Assembly (NCBI GenBank): GCA_027490955.1 | Contig: JAIXXB010000006.1 | Coordinates: forward strand, 62,001 to 126,000 | Length of the DNA: 64,000 nt | Origin: Rhodobacter sp. | Lineage (GTDB): Bacteria; Pseudomonadota; Alphaproteobacteria; Rhodobacterales; Rhodobacteraceae | Direction of reading: 5' to 3' | The notes under the pieces: model-generated | The model's database searches: none | Told to the model about the DNA's origin: nothing | The model's input: the letters and a program-made list of their open reading frames with translations, nothing else | Part shown: piece after piece, positions 34,292-42,509 of the stretch | Layout: the number at the start of each line of letters is the position of its first letter | Numbering within the stretch: the first letter of the stretch is position 1 | Position numbers and translations under genes: made by a program

Positions 34292-34375
34292 TGGTACCCG
34301 AGGTCGGACTCGAACCGACACGCCTCTCGGCGGAGGATTTTGAATCCTCTGCGTCTACCATTCCACCACTCGGGC
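34292..34375 (-). tRNA. tRNA-Leu, anticodon CAA
   Basis: The minus strand reads GCCCGAGTGGTGGAATGGTA at the 5' end and GGTTCGAGTCCGACC in the T arm, with an encoded CCA end. The acceptor stem pairs GCCCGAG with CTCGGGT (one G-T wobble). The anticodon stem GAGGA/TCCTC closes the loop TTCAAAA, giving anticodon CAA, which reads UUG. The long variable arm CGCCGAGAGGCGT-like hairpin is typical of class II tRNA-Leu. Confidence 0.95.
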
Positions 34376-34433
34376 ACGTGAGGATCGTTTAGCGATGCGC
34401 ACAGGCGGCGTCAACACCCCGCAGTGCGCAAGG

Positions 34434-35288
34434 TTACAGTTTGCGGGCAGAAAATGTATCGCACTGCGTCAGGCTATCGGCCTTTAGCCCGCGGTCAAAC
34501 CATGCCATGCGCTGCGCCGATGTGCCGTGGGTAAAGGTATGGGGCATGGGCACGCCCCCCGCATTGCGTTGCAACGTGTCATCGCCGATTTGCTTGGCCG
34601 CGTTCAGCGCCTCGGCAAAATCACCCTTTTCAATGGTGCCGAATTGCGACTGCACCTGCGCTGCCCAAATCCCTGCCAAGCAGTCAGCCTGCAATTCGAT
34701 CCGCACCGAGATTTGGTTGCCCGTCACCTGATCGCTTTGCGCGCGCAGGCTCTGCGCCTGTGCCATGATTCCCAATTCGTTTTGCACGTGATGGGCCACT
34801 TCATGGGCGACAACATAGGCCATGGCGAAATCGCCGCCCGCGCCCAATTCGCGCTGCATCGTGTCAAAAAACGCAGTGTCGAGGTAGATTTTCTGATCGC
34901 TTGGGCAATAGAACGGCCCTGTCGCCCCCGAGGCATCGCCGCAGGGGCTGTCAGTTATCCCCGAATACAGCACCAGAACAGGCGCGGTATAGCGCATACC
35001 AAGACTGTTTTCGAAAATCCCGCCCCAGATATCTTCGCTTTTGGCCAGCACCACGGCCACAAAATCGCCCGCAGCACGCTCGCTTTGCGACAATTCGGCG
35101 CTTTGGCTGCGGGTGCTTGGCGCGCCAGTTTGGTTCAGCAATGGGGTCAGATCGATGCCCAAAAAATAGCCGATGATGACCACCGCCAGCACACCAATGC
35201 CGCCAACCCTGCCCGCACGCCCGCCTGCAGGCCCCGCGCCGCGCCGATCTTCGATATTGTCACTGCGTCTTTGCCCGCGCCATTGCAT
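34434..35288 (-). CDS. Neutral zinc metallopeptidase (YpfJ family)
   Basis: A 284-residue protein with one N-terminal membrane helix (GGIGVLAVVIIGYFLGID) and a large periplasmic part. The zinc motif HEVAHHVQNELG lies near residue 165, and the family segment FYCPSDQKIYLD is upstream of it. ELQADCLAGIWAA supplies the likely third metal ligand. The family is widespread and its physiological substrate is not known. The ATG at 35288 is used; a TTG one codon earlier is also in frame. It is divergent from the YqaA-like gene. Confidence 0.9.
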   Translation of the reverse strand: MQWRGQRRSDNIEDRRGAGPAGGRAGRVGGIGVLAVVIIGYFLGIDLTPLLNQTGAPSTRSQSAELSQSERAAGDFVAVVLAKSEDIWGGIFENSLGMRYTAPVLVLYSGITDSPCGDASGATGPFYCPSDQKIYLDTAFFDTMQRELGAGGDFAMAYVVAHEVAHHVQNELGIMAQAQSLRAQSDQVTGNQISVRIELQADCLAGIWAAQVQSQFGTIEKGDFAEALNAAKQIGDDTLQRNAGGVPMPHTFTHGTSAQRMAWFDRGLKADSLTQCDTFSARKL

Positions 35289-35396
35289 CAATCACACTCC
35301 GCCAGTTTGGGGCAGATTAGCGCAAGCTATGCGCGTTGCAATCGGCCATTGACCCCGCCTGCGCCGCGCCGCAAGAAGGCAGCAAAGGAGCGCGCG

Positions 35397-35981
35397 ATGT
35401 TTCGCAAACTGTATGATTGGACTTTGGCACAAGCCGCCTCGCGCCATGCTGATAAGGCGCTGGCGGCATCGTCCTTTGCGGAAAGCAGCTTTTTTCCGAT
35501 TCCTGCCGATGTTTTGTTCATTCCGATGTGTCTGGCGCGGCCAGATGCGGCCTACCGCTTTGCGGCCATTGCCACGGCGACATCGGTTTTGGGCGGGATA
35601 TTCGGCTGGTGGATTGGGCATTTCGCCTTTGAAACCTTGGCTGCGCCCTTGCTGACCTTTTATGGCAAGATGGCCGCATTCGAAGGGCTGAAATCCAGCG
35701 CAGGCGATGGGGCGATTTTGCTGATGCTGGTCACCTCTGGCGCCAGCCATATCCCGCCGATGAAAGTGGTTACGATCTTATCTGGCGTGATCAATTTCGA
35801 TCTGAAATGGTTTGTCTTATCGGCCATTGTGGCGCGGGGAGGGCGGTTTTATCTGCTGGCCTATCTGCTGCGCCGCTATGGCGCGCAGGTGGTCAGTTTC
35901 ATCGAGCGCCGCCTGCCTTGGGTGGCTGCAGTTTTGGTGGGTGCAGCAGCAGCGCTGTGGTGGGTGATGCAACATGGATAA
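35397..35981 (+). CDS. YqaA-family membrane protein (SNARE-associated/DedA-like)
   Basis: A 194-residue membrane protein. Features are the N-terminal amphipathic start, the motif AASSFAESSFFPIPADVLFIP, which resembles the re-entrant E..F.P.P segment of the DedA superfamily, and four to five hydrophobic segments ending in VAAVLVGAAAALWWVM. DedA proteins help move lipid carriers across the membrane in other bacteria; that role is not shown for this branch. The frame is open back to 34527 antisense to the peptidase, but AAAGGAG directly before 35397 fixes the start. It overlaps dsbB by eight bases. Confidence 0.87.
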   Translation: MFRKLYDWTLAQAASRHADKALAASSFAESSFFPIPADVLFIPMCLARPDAAYRFAAIATATSVLGGIFGWWIGHFAFETLAAPLLTFYGKMAAFEGLKSSAGDGAILLMLVTSGASHIPPMKVVTILSGVINFDLKWFVLSAIVARGGRFYLLAYLLRRYGAQVVSFIERRLPWVAAVLVGAAAALWWVMQHG

Positions 35982-36447
35982 CGAGATGATGACGCGCAAA
36001 TCTTACATTCTGATCGCCGCAGGCGGGTCTGCTGCGCTGCTGGCAGGGGCCTTTGGTTTTGAATACATCGGCGGGCTTTTGCCCTGCACATTGTGCCTGT
36101 GGCAACGCTGGCCCCATGCGGCGGCCCTTGTGCTGGGCGCGTTTGGCCTTGCCCTGCCGCAGCGCATTTGGCCGATTCTGGGGGCAGTGGCGGCCCTAAG
36201 CACAGCCGCGATTGCGCTGTTTCATGTTGGGGTCGAGCAAACTTGGTGGGAGGGTTTGGCCACCTGCACCGCCGATGCGCTGGCGGGGGTCAGCGTGGAT
36301 GATCTTCTATCGACGCAAACCACCGTTGGCGCGCCAGTGCGCTGCGATGCCATTGCATGGCAAATGCTGGGTATTTCGATGGCAGGTTGGAATGGCCTGA
36401 TCTCGCTGCTGCTGGCTGGGTTTTGGATCAAGGCAGCGCGGGCCTAA
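35974..36447 (+). CDS. dsbB: Disulfide bond formation protein DsbB
   Basis: Inner-membrane quinone reductase that reoxidises DsbA. The 157 residues have four hydrophobic segments. The first periplasmic loop carries the redox pair CTLC (residues 38 and 41) followed by WQRW. The second pair is probably C98 and C124, the latter in PVRCDAIAW, with the family ending GISMAGWNGL. This is the short alphaproteobacterial form. It is translated with the upstream YqaA-like gene through an eight-base overlap. No dsbA gene is nearby. Confidence 0.93.
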   Translation: MDNEMMTRKSYILIAAGGSAALLAGAFGFEYIGGLLPCTLCLWQRWPHAAALVLGAFGLALPQRIWPILGAVAALSTAAIALFHVGVEQTWWEGLATCTADALAGVSVDDLLSTQTTVGAPVRCDAIAWQMLGISMAGWNGLISLLLAGFWIKAARA

Positions 36448-36449
36448 AG

Positions 36450-36482
36450 AAAAGGCCCCGCTGCGATGCTGCGGGGCCTTTG
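36450..36482. terminator. Bidirectional terminator between dsbB and the OmpA-like gene
   Basis: AAAGGCCCCGC and GCGGGGCCTTT form an 11-base stem with a loop of about 11 bases; T-runs are on both sides of these convergent genes. Confidence 0.88.
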
Positions 36483-36501
36483 TGGTGCAGTAGTTGTCTT
36501 C

Positions 36502-38682
36502 CTATTGCGCCGAACGCAACAGCGGTGTGATCACCCGCACGGCGACACGGCGGTTTTGCGGCTCGCTCGCTTGGGTATCGATGCGCAGTTCCGTCTCGCC
36601 ATAGCCCTGAACGATCATGTTTTCAGGCGGAATGGCGAAATATTCAGACAGGGCCAGCGCCACTGATTCTGCGCGCCGATCAGACAGGGCAAGGTTCATC
36701 GCCGCAGCCCCCGTGGCATCGGTATGGCCTTCGATCAAGAACATCTCGGCAGGGTTTTTGACCAGCATATCTTGCATCACCTCGCCCAAATCGGCCAAGG
36801 CATTGGCCTGTTCGGGTGTTATCGCAGCAGAGCCAGAGGCAAAGGTCACCCGTTCGACATCCACCTCGGCGGCCAGTGCGCGCACCTCGGCGATGTCGCG
36901 GATTTGCCGCAGGCTAAAACCGCGCCCCAGTTTTTCGATTTGACGCGCAGCAATGGCGGCGCGCAGGGCGGCATCCTCGCTGCGGGTCGAGCCAATCACG
37001 CGCGGGCGCGGCAATTGGGCCACATTCACAGGCGTTTCGGGCGCAAATTCGTCCAGCAGCACCAATTCGCGGCCCAAACGATCATATTGTGCGCGGCGCA
37101 AAACGCGGCCAGTCGCATCGCGCACAGTGACAACTTGGGTGCCGTCAGCGCGCTGGACGATGGTGCGCGAAGACCCGTCGTTATAGGTTTCCGTGCGCAC
37201 AGTAGACCCCGCTTGGCGCAAGATGGCATCATCATCTTTGTACAGCCCATAGGTGCCATCGGGGTTTTGCACCACCACGCGGTCACCCGTATTTGACACA
37301 ACAGTCGAGCGGCCCGTGATCGAATCCAGCACTTGGCCAATCACCACGGCGCCCAGCACGAAAAGCCCGACCTTTTCCAAATCGGAAAGCCCTGTCTTTT
37401 TGCCATCCGCGGTTTTCTTTGGCGCGGCATTGAATTCTTGCGCCGACGTGCGCGTTTGCGCGGCAGTTAGGGTTTCCACAGTGGTGGCGACTGTGTTTTC
37501 GGGTGCGGGAAGCGCGGCCAGCGCAGCCTCGGCGGCGGCAGGATCGATTGGGGCATCGCCGCCCGCATCGGCGGCAATCATCGGCACGGGCGCATCCAAA
37601 GGTGCGGCCACTTCGGGTGGGGCAGCCTCTTCGGTTGGGTCTGCTGGGGCGGCAAGAAGGGTCGAAAGCGCCTCTGCCTCGGTTTGCGAGACGACGGGCG
37701 CATCAATCAGCGGCGCGTCTGGATCAATTGGCGCTTCCTCGGCCACCAGCCCTGCGGCGGGATCAATCAAAGTGCCATCAGCGGCGGTCGTCTCTGCCGC
37801 CCCCTCGGCCAAAGCTGCCTCGGTCTGGGCCTGAATCTCGGCCTCGGTCGCAGCATCGGCCTGTGCGGCGGCGTCAGCCTCGGCTTGGGCGGCGGCGTCA
37901 GCTTCGGTCTGTGCGGCGGCGTCAGCCTCGGCTTGGGCGGCGGCGTCAGCTTCGGCCTGTGCGGCAGCATCGGCTTCGGCCTGTGCAGCGGCGTCAGCCT
38001 CGGCTTGGGCGGCAGCATCAGCTTCGGCCTGTGCGGCGGCATCAGCTTCGGCTTGGGCAGCGGCATCAGCCTCGGCTTGGGCAGCGGCATCGGCCTCGGC
38101 TTGGGCGGCAGCTTCGGCTTCGGCCTGTGCGGCAGCTTCAGCTTCGGCCTGTGCAGCAGCCTCTGCCTCTGCCTGTGCCGCGGCCTCTGCTTCTGCCTGC
38201 GCTGCGGCCTCTGCTTCAGCCTGTGCCGCGGCCTCTGCTTCAGCCTGCGCAGCGGCTTCTGCTTCAGCTTGTGCTGCAGCTTCTGCTTCTGCTTGTGCAG
38301 CAGCCTCTGCCTCTGCCTGTGCAGCAGCCTCTGCTTCTGCCTGTGCAGCAGCCTCTGCTTCAGCCTGCGCGGCGGCCTCTGCTTCAGCCTGTGCTGCGGC
38401 TTCGGCTTGCGCAGCAGCTTCTGCCTGCGCGGCGGCTTCGGCTTCGGCCTGTGCAGCGGCGGCAGCCTCGTTGTCTAGGCGGCGCTGAATCTCATTCGCG
38501 GCTTTCAAAATCTCTTCATCTTCCAGACTGCAGACAATATCGGCGGTCGGCTCGCACAGAACAGTGCCATCTGCTGCAATAATTCTGCCAGCATCGTCCA
38601 TCACCTGCGCCATCATCGGCAGCGGAGCCATGGGGGCCATCGCCATCGATACGATTGTGGTTGAGGTCAGCAAACGCTTCAT
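36502..38682 (-). CDS. OmpA-family protein with long Ala/Glu/Gln repeat
   Basis: A 726-residue envelope protein. A signal peptide (LLTSTTIVSMAMAPMAPLPM) leads to a short segment with two Cys, then about 200 residues built mostly of the octapeptide QAEAEAAA, drifting to QAEADAAA. An acidic Pro/Ala region, a hydrophobic stretch near residue 440 (KVGLFVLGAVVIGQVLDSIT), a middle domain and a C-terminal OmpA peptidoglycan-binding domain follow (about 617-726; FLIEGHTDATGAAAMN, LSDRRAESV). The repeat may be a rigid helical spacer. Tandem ATGs follow GGAAGGACGA; the second is better spaced. Function of the middle domain is unknown. Confidence 0.85.
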   Translation of the reverse strand: MKRLLTSTTIVSMAMAPMAPLPMMAQVMDDAGRIIAADGTVLCEPTADIVCSLEDEEILKAANEIQRRLDNEAAAAAQAEAEAAAQAEAAAQAEAAAQAEAEAAAQAEAEAAAQAEAEAAAQAEAEAAAQAEAEAAAQAEAEAAAQAEAEAAAQAEAEAAAQAEAEAAAQAEAEAAAQAEAEAAAQAEAEAAAQAEADAAAQAEADAAAQAEADAAAQAEADAAAQAEADAAAQAEADAAAQAEADAAAQAEADAAAQTEADAAAQAEADAAAQADAATEAEIQAQTEAALAEGAAETTAADGTLIDPAAGLVAEEAPIDPDAPLIDAPVVSQTEAEALSTLLAAPADPTEEAAPPEVAAPLDAPVPMIAADAGGDAPIDPAAAEAALAALPAPENTVATTVETLTAAQTRTSAQEFNAAPKKTADGKKTGLSDLEKVGLFVLGAVVIGQVLDSITGRSTVVSNTGDRVVVQNPDGTYGLYKDDDAILRQAGSTVRTETYNDGSSRTIVQRADGTQVVTVRDATGRVLRRAQYDRLGRELVLLDEFAPETPVNVAQLPRPRVIGSTRSEDAALRAAIAARQIEKLGRGFSLRQIRDIAEVRALAAEVDVERVTFASGSAAITPEQANALADLGEVMQDMLVKNPAEMFLIEGHTDATGAAAMNLALSDRRAESVALALSEYFAIPPENMIVQGYGETELRIDTQASEPQNRRVAVRVITPLLRSAQ
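37850..38465 (-). repeat. 24-base tandem repeat array inside the OmpA-like gene
   Basis: About two dozen copies of a 24-base unit encoding QAEAEAAA or QAEADAAA, with a few 18-base units near the N-terminal end. Synonymous differences (gcctctgcttctgcctgt-type against gcgtcagcctcggcttgg-type units) show that the array grew in at least two blocks. Confidence 0.9.
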
Positions 38683-38771
38683 CATTCGTCCTTCCATCTG
38701 CAAACGGCCACCCGTCGTGCCGTCTTTGCCCCCTTTTGCCAAATCTGCGCCCGCTATGCGATAGCAGTTTG

Positions 38772-38807
38772 GCACATTGTGCAAATTGGCGCGCGTTATC
38801 TGATAAC
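38772..38807. promoter_or_regulatory. Two perfect palindromes in the divergent ompA-like/glycosyltransferase promoter region
   Basis: GCACATTGTGC (38772-38782) and GTTATCTGATAAC (38795-38807) lie between the two divergent starts, both with an odd central base. They are candidate operator sites. Confidence 0.35.
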
Positions 38808-38886
38808 ATTGGCCAAAAGTTGCTTGGCCCTGCGCCACCTTTTGTGCAGATTACACCCAAGGTTGATCCGCCCATCAGGAGACAGA

Positions 38887-39915
38887 ATGCGCGCGCTTGC
38901 CATAACCTGTGTTAAGAATGAAGGCGCGTTTTTGCTGGAATGGCTGGCCCATCACCGCGCGGTCGGATTTACCGATTTTCTGGTTTATTCGAACGATTGC
39001 AGCGATGGCACAGATGTGATGCTGGACCGCTTGCAAGAAATGGGTTGGCTGACCCATATCCGCAACGATGGCCCCCATGACAAAGGGCCACAATGGGCGA
39101 TGTTGAAAGATGCCGAAACCCATGCGCTGACGCTGGCCGCAGCTTGGGTCTTGGTTCTGGATATTGACGAATTCGTGAATATTCACGCAGGGGCCAAAAC
39201 GCTGGGCGATTTGCTGGCGGCCCTGCCAGATGCCGATGCAATCACCCTGACATGGCGGCTGTTTGGCAATGCAGGCACGGTTGAGATGCGCGATGTTCCC
39301 GTAACCGCCAGCTTTACCCGCGCCGCCCCTGCCACGCTGGGCTGGCCATGGCGCGCGCATATGTTCAAAACCCTGATGCGCGGGCCTGCGCATGGCCCCT
39401 TTGCCAAACTGGGCGTGCACCGCCCGCGCGGTGCGAAAGACGGCGTAAGCCCGCGCTGGTATGATGGCGCGGGCCGCATCTTGGGCGGCGCATTTGCAGG
39501 TGGGCGGGTGTTTTCCGATTACACGCAAAACAGCTATGCCTTGGTGCAATTGAACCATTACCCGCTGGGGTCGATCGAAAGCTATCTGATCAAGGCAGAC
39601 CGTGGCCGCGCCAACCGCGATGCCTCTGGCTTTGATCTGGGCTATTGGATCGAGCGGAATTTGAACGAGGTGGACGATCGCAGCATATTGGGCCTAGATA
39701 GCCAAAACCTGCGCGCCGCGCTGCACGCCGACCCCGTGCTGGGTGATCTGCATCTACGCGCCTTTGCATGGCGCAAAACCCGCTTTGCCCAATTGATGCA
39801 GCACGAGCCGTGGCGCGCCCTTTATGGTCGTTTGCGCATGGCCGCGCCGTCACGGGCGCTTAGCATTGAAGAGGCGCGCGAGATCACGCGCCATATCCCG
39901 CAGGGCCAAGATTAG
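38887..39915 (+). CDS. Glycosyltransferase family 2-like protein
   Basis: A 342-residue cytosolic protein. The N-terminus CVKNEGAFLLEWLAHHRAVG and the acidic motif VLDIDEFVNI (about residue 94) are those of the Glyco_tranf_2_4 branch of family 2 enzymes with a GT-A fold. No membrane helix is visible. AGGAGACAG lies just before the ATG; the frame opens earlier at 38779 without support. It is divergent from the OmpA-like gene and convergent with the LprI-like gene. Donor and acceptor are unknown. Another glycosyltransferase-like gene lies at 44843. Confidence 0.85.
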   Translation: MRALAITCVKNEGAFLLEWLAHHRAVGFTDFLVYSNDCSDGTDVMLDRLQEMGWLTHIRNDGPHDKGPQWAMLKDAETHALTLAAAWVLVLDIDEFVNIHAGAKTLGDLLAALPDADAITLTWRLFGNAGTVEMRDVPVTASFTRAAPATLGWPWRAHMFKTLMRGPAHGPFAKLGVHRPRGAKDGVSPRWYDGAGRILGGAFAGGRVFSDYTQNSYALVQLNHYPLGSIESYLIKADRGRANRDASGFDLGYWIERNLNEVDDRSILGLDSQNLRAALHADPVLGDLHLRAFAWRKTRFAQLMQHEPWRALYGRLRMAAPSRALSIEEAREITRHIPQGQD

Positions 39916-39931
39916 CGCCCAAGATTAGCGC
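39906..39931 (+). repeat. 13-base tandem duplication at a stop codon
   Basis: CCAAGATTAGCGC occurs twice head to tail (39906-39918 and 39919-39931). The first copy contains the glycosyltransferase stop TAG; the second is outside the gene. Confidence 0.85.
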
Positions 39932-39932
39932 C

Positions 39933-40352
39933 TTAATACCGCACCAAACGGGCCAAAACCTCGCTGCGCGCCTCTGTCTCGTCCAGCATGCAAGACATCA
40001 CGGCAATGCCCTGCCCCGATCCGCCCACCCAATTAAACCCCTCGGCCGCGCAAGTGCCATCGCGCACCGCAATCCATGCGCGCTGGGCAGAGCGCAGGGC
40101 ATCTTGCGCGCCGCGTTCGGATTTCGGCAGGCTTTCATCGATGGATTTCATCTGCGCCATGGCCGATTTATAGGCCGCGTTCAGCACTGCATCGGCGGCG
40201 GCATATTGTTTGTCCAAACAGGCGGCCATAGACATCGTGTCTTGCGCCAAATCACAATTGGCATTTTGCGCGGCGGCCTGCCCCGCAGCCAAACCCGCAC
40301 CAAACAAGGGCAGTGCGATGCTCAGGGCAAGGCCGAAATAAAGTTGGCGCAT
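39933..40352 (-). CDS. LprI-like secreted protein (DUF1311)
   Basis: A 139-residue secreted protein. The signal peptide (LYFGLALSIALPLFGAGLAAG) ends around AAAQ. The mature part has the family pattern NCDLAQDTMSMAACLDKQYAAAD, then LRSAQRAWIAVRDGTCAAE and a final CMLDETEARSEVL. Four cysteines are suitably placed for two disulfides. Lysozyme-inhibitor activity is known for LprI itself but cannot be assumed here. The ATG at 40352 follows GGAGAGACAAAG; an upstream in-frame ATG lacks a signal peptide. Confidence 0.82.
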   Translation of the reverse strand: MRQLYFGLALSIALPLFGAGLAAGQAAAQNANCDLAQDTMSMAACLDKQYAAADAVLNAAYKSAMAQMKSIDESLPKSERGAQDALRSAQRAWIAVRDGTCAAEGFNWVGGSGQGIAVMSCMLDETEARSEVLARLVRY

Positions 40353-40453
40353 CTTTGTCTCTCCACAATGGACGGGTTGGTTTGCGCAACTATGGCCCAG
40401 ATGGGCGCGCATTGCATCTGGAAATACGCGCGCCGATGCGCTAACCCGCAGCC

Positions 40454-41497
40454 ATGACCGATCGGCTGACCATTCCTCGCCCCGACGATATGCATCTGCA
40501 TCTGCGCGATGGTGCGATGCTGGCTGCGGTTTTGCCCGAAACCGCGCGCCATTTTGGCCGCGCCTTGATCATGCCCAATTTGGTGCCGCCCGTGGTCACG
40601 ATGGCCGATGCAGCCGCCTACCGCGCCCGCATCATGGCTGCCCTACCTGCGGGGGCAGATTTCACCCCGCTGATGACGCTGTATTTGACCGAAGGCACCG
40701 ATCCTGCCGATGTGGCAAAGGCCCATAAGGCAGGGCTGATCCATGCGGTCAAACTCTACCCGGCAGGGGCCACCACCAATTCGCATGGCGGTGTGCGCGA
40801 TATCGCCCGCGTTTTGCCTGTGCTGGAAAAAATGGCCGAAATTGGCCTGCCGCTATGCCTGCATGGCGAAGTGACCGATGCCGATGTTGATATCTTTGAC
40901 CGAGAGGCGGTGTTTATTGATACGGTGCTAGATCCGCTGCGCCGCCGCCTGCCTCAGTTGCGCGTGGTGATGGAACATATCACCACATCGCAAGGCGTGG
41001 ATTATGCGCGCACAGGCGGCGACAATCTGGCCGCCACCATCACCACGCACCACCTGATCATCAACCGCAATCACATCCTCGCAGGTGGGATCAAGCCGCA
41101 TTACTACTGCCTGCCCGTGGCCAAACGCGAAAGCCACCGCTTGGCCCTGCGGGCGGCGGCCACATCGGGCGAGGCGCGGTTTTTTCTGGGCACCGATTCT
41201 GCGCCGCATATCGATGCGCTCAAAGAACATGCCTGCGGCTGCGCGGGATGCTTTACGGCCACCAACACCATGCCGCTGCTGGCGCATGTGTTCGAAGAAA
41301 TGGGCGCGCTGGACAGGCTGGCGGGATTTACCGCGCGCTTTGGCGCGGCGTTTTACGGCCTGCCCGTATCAGACAAAACCCTGACGCTGACCAAATCCGC
41401 CGCCCCTATGATCTGGCCCGAAAAGCTGGATACTGGCGCAGGCCCCGTGACGATTTTCAACCCAGGCTTTCCAGTGTTCTGGCAGGTAAGCTCTTGA
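40454..41497 (+). CDS. pyrC: Dihydroorotase
   Basis: Closes carbamoyl-aspartate to dihydroorotate, step three of pyrimidine synthesis. The 347-residue protein is the class II (E. coli-like) form. The metal motif [11 protein letters not shown] lies near residue 10, the carboxylated Lys in [14 protein letters not shown] near 98-103, and further zinc His residues in CLHGE and [10 protein letters not shown]. The conserved ending region FLGTDSAPH holds the catalytic Asp. It is separated from pyrE by a 103-base segment that holds a REP-like element. Confidence 0.96.
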   Translation: MTDRLTIPRPDDMHLHLRDGAMLAAVLPETARHFGRALIMPNLVPPVVTMADAAAYRARIMAALPAGADFTPLMTLYLTEGTDPADVAKAHKAGLIHAVKLYPAGATTNSHGGVRDIARVLPVLEKMAEIGLPLCLHGEVTDADVDIFDREAVFIDTVLDPLRRRLPQLRVVMEHITTSQGVDYARTGGDNLAATITTHHLIINRNHILAGGIKPHYYCLPVAKRESHRLALRAAATSGEARFFLGTDSAPHIDALKEHACGCAGCFTATNTMPLLAHVFEEMGALDRLAGFTARFGAAFYGLPVSDKTLTLTKSAAPMIWPEKLDTGAGPVTIFNPGFPVFWQVSS

Positions 41498-41583
41498 TTT
41501 CACTTTGGCTTAAATATCCGCGCCGCAGGCATATGACGCTGCGGACAGGAGCCTTCGGCGAGGATATTTGTGCTAAAGTGAAA
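41498..41583. repeat. REP-like inverted repeat between pyrC and pyrE, copy 2
   Basis: Two 22-base arms (41498-41519 and 41562-41583) match inversely at 19 of 22 positions. Between them lie CCGCAG/CTGCGG and GCCTTCGGC mini-hairpins. The right arm contains CAAATATCCTCG in inverse (41559-41570), the core also found at 23604-23615. Confidence 0.6.
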
Positions 41584-41600
41584 GCGCGAAAGGCAAGCTC

Positions 41601-42275
41601 ATGATCCCCACCTCCTTCCCCCCCGCCGATGAGATTGCCCGCCTCACCGCGCGCGCGCTTTTGGAAATCAAGGCGGTTCATTTCAACGCAGATCAGCCCT
41701 TTACGCTGGCCTCTGGCCTGCCCAGCCCGACCTATATCGATTGCCGCAAGCTGATATCTTATCCGCGCATCAGGTCCACCTTGATGGATTTTCTGTGCAT
41801 CACGGTCATGCGCCGTGCGGGCTTTGAGGCCTTTGACAATATCGCAGGCGGCGAAACAGCGGGCATTCCCTTTGCTGCGCTTGTGGCCGAACGGATGGCC
41901 TTGCCGATGAGTTATGTGCGCAAAAAGCCAAAGGGCTATGGGCGCAATGCCCGTATCGAGGGCGCGATGCGCGAGGGCGAGCGCGTTTTGCTGGTCGAAG
42001 ATCTGACCACGGATGGCGGATCGAAACTGTCCTTCGTCGATGCCATCCGCGAGACGGGGGCAAGCTGCGCCCATACTGCTGTGATCTTTTACTACGGGAT
42101 TTTCCCCGAAACCACGCAGCGTTTGGCCGATCACGGCGTGGCGCTGCACCATCTGTGCACATGGTGGGATGTTTTGGCCGAAGCGCGCGCGCAAGGCGCA
42201 TTTGATGCAGCAACCCTTGCCGAGGTGGAGGTGTTTTTGCAAACCCCCCGCGCATGGCAAGAGGCGCGCCGCTGA
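41601..42275 (+). CDS. pyrE: Orotate phosphoribosyltransferase
   Basis: Joins orotate to PRPP to form orotidine monophosphate. The 224 residues include the N-terminal [20 protein letters not shown], the catalytic-loop region [17 protein letters not shown] and the PRPP-binding motif [14 protein letters not shown]. The family length is 210-230. It is the second gene of a pyrC-pyrE pair. A terminator-like hairpin follows before dnaB. Confidence 0.96.
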   Translation: MIPTSFPPADEIARLTARALLEIKAVHFNADQPFTLASGLPSPTYIDCRKLISYPRIRSTLMDFLCITVMRRAGFEAFDNIAGGETAGIPFAALVAERMALPMSYVRKKPKGYGRNARIEGAMREGERVLLVEDLTTDGGSKLSFVDAIRETGASCAHTAVIFYYGIFPETTQRLADHGVALHHLCTWWDVLAEARAQGAFDAATLAEVEVFLQTPRAWQEARR

Positions 42276-42387
42276 TCGTTTTTTCGGGGGATGGGGCTGT
42301 GCAGCCTTTGGGGATAAGGCAAAAGCGAATCTGCCACTCTCGCCTAAACCCGCAAGATATGGTAGAAGGCGCGCAGGGATTGTCTAT

Positions 42388-42409
42388 AAAACCGCCCAAT
42401 CGGCGTTTT
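42388..42409 (+). terminator. Probable terminator between pyrE and dnaB
   Basis: AAAAC(C)GCC-caatc-GGCGTTTT, a short stem with one bulge and a T-run, about 115 bases after pyrE. Confidence 0.5.
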
Positions 42410-42430
42410 CGCGCGCAACTCCCCCCTAAG

Positions 42431-42439
42431 TTATCCACA
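42431..42439 (+). promoter_or_regulatory. Perfect DnaA-box match upstream of dnaB
   Basis: TTATCCACA about 70 bases before the dnaB start. Its place before the replicative helicase gene makes control by DnaA conceivable, but one match is weak evidence. Confidence 0.4.
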
Positions 42440-42509
42440 TTGCGGGGGCGCGCGCGGCGCAGTAGCTAGGGTGTAACGAAAGACATATCAGGCCAGAAAA
42501 GAGGACGCG

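Noticed and set aside
34527..35396. Upstream extension of the YqaA-like frame
   Set aside because: It runs antisense through the zinc peptidase gene; the real start at 35397 has a strong ribosome-binding site and matches the family N-terminus.
37850..38465. Possible CRISPR array
   Set aside because: The repeats are contiguous without unique spacers and encode a peptide repeat in a real gene.
37503..38582. Plus-strand open frames opposite the OmpA-like gene, rich in Arg/Pro/Leu or Gly/Leu/Cys
   Set aside because: They are frame shadows of the 24-base tandem repeat, which keeps all frames free of stops.
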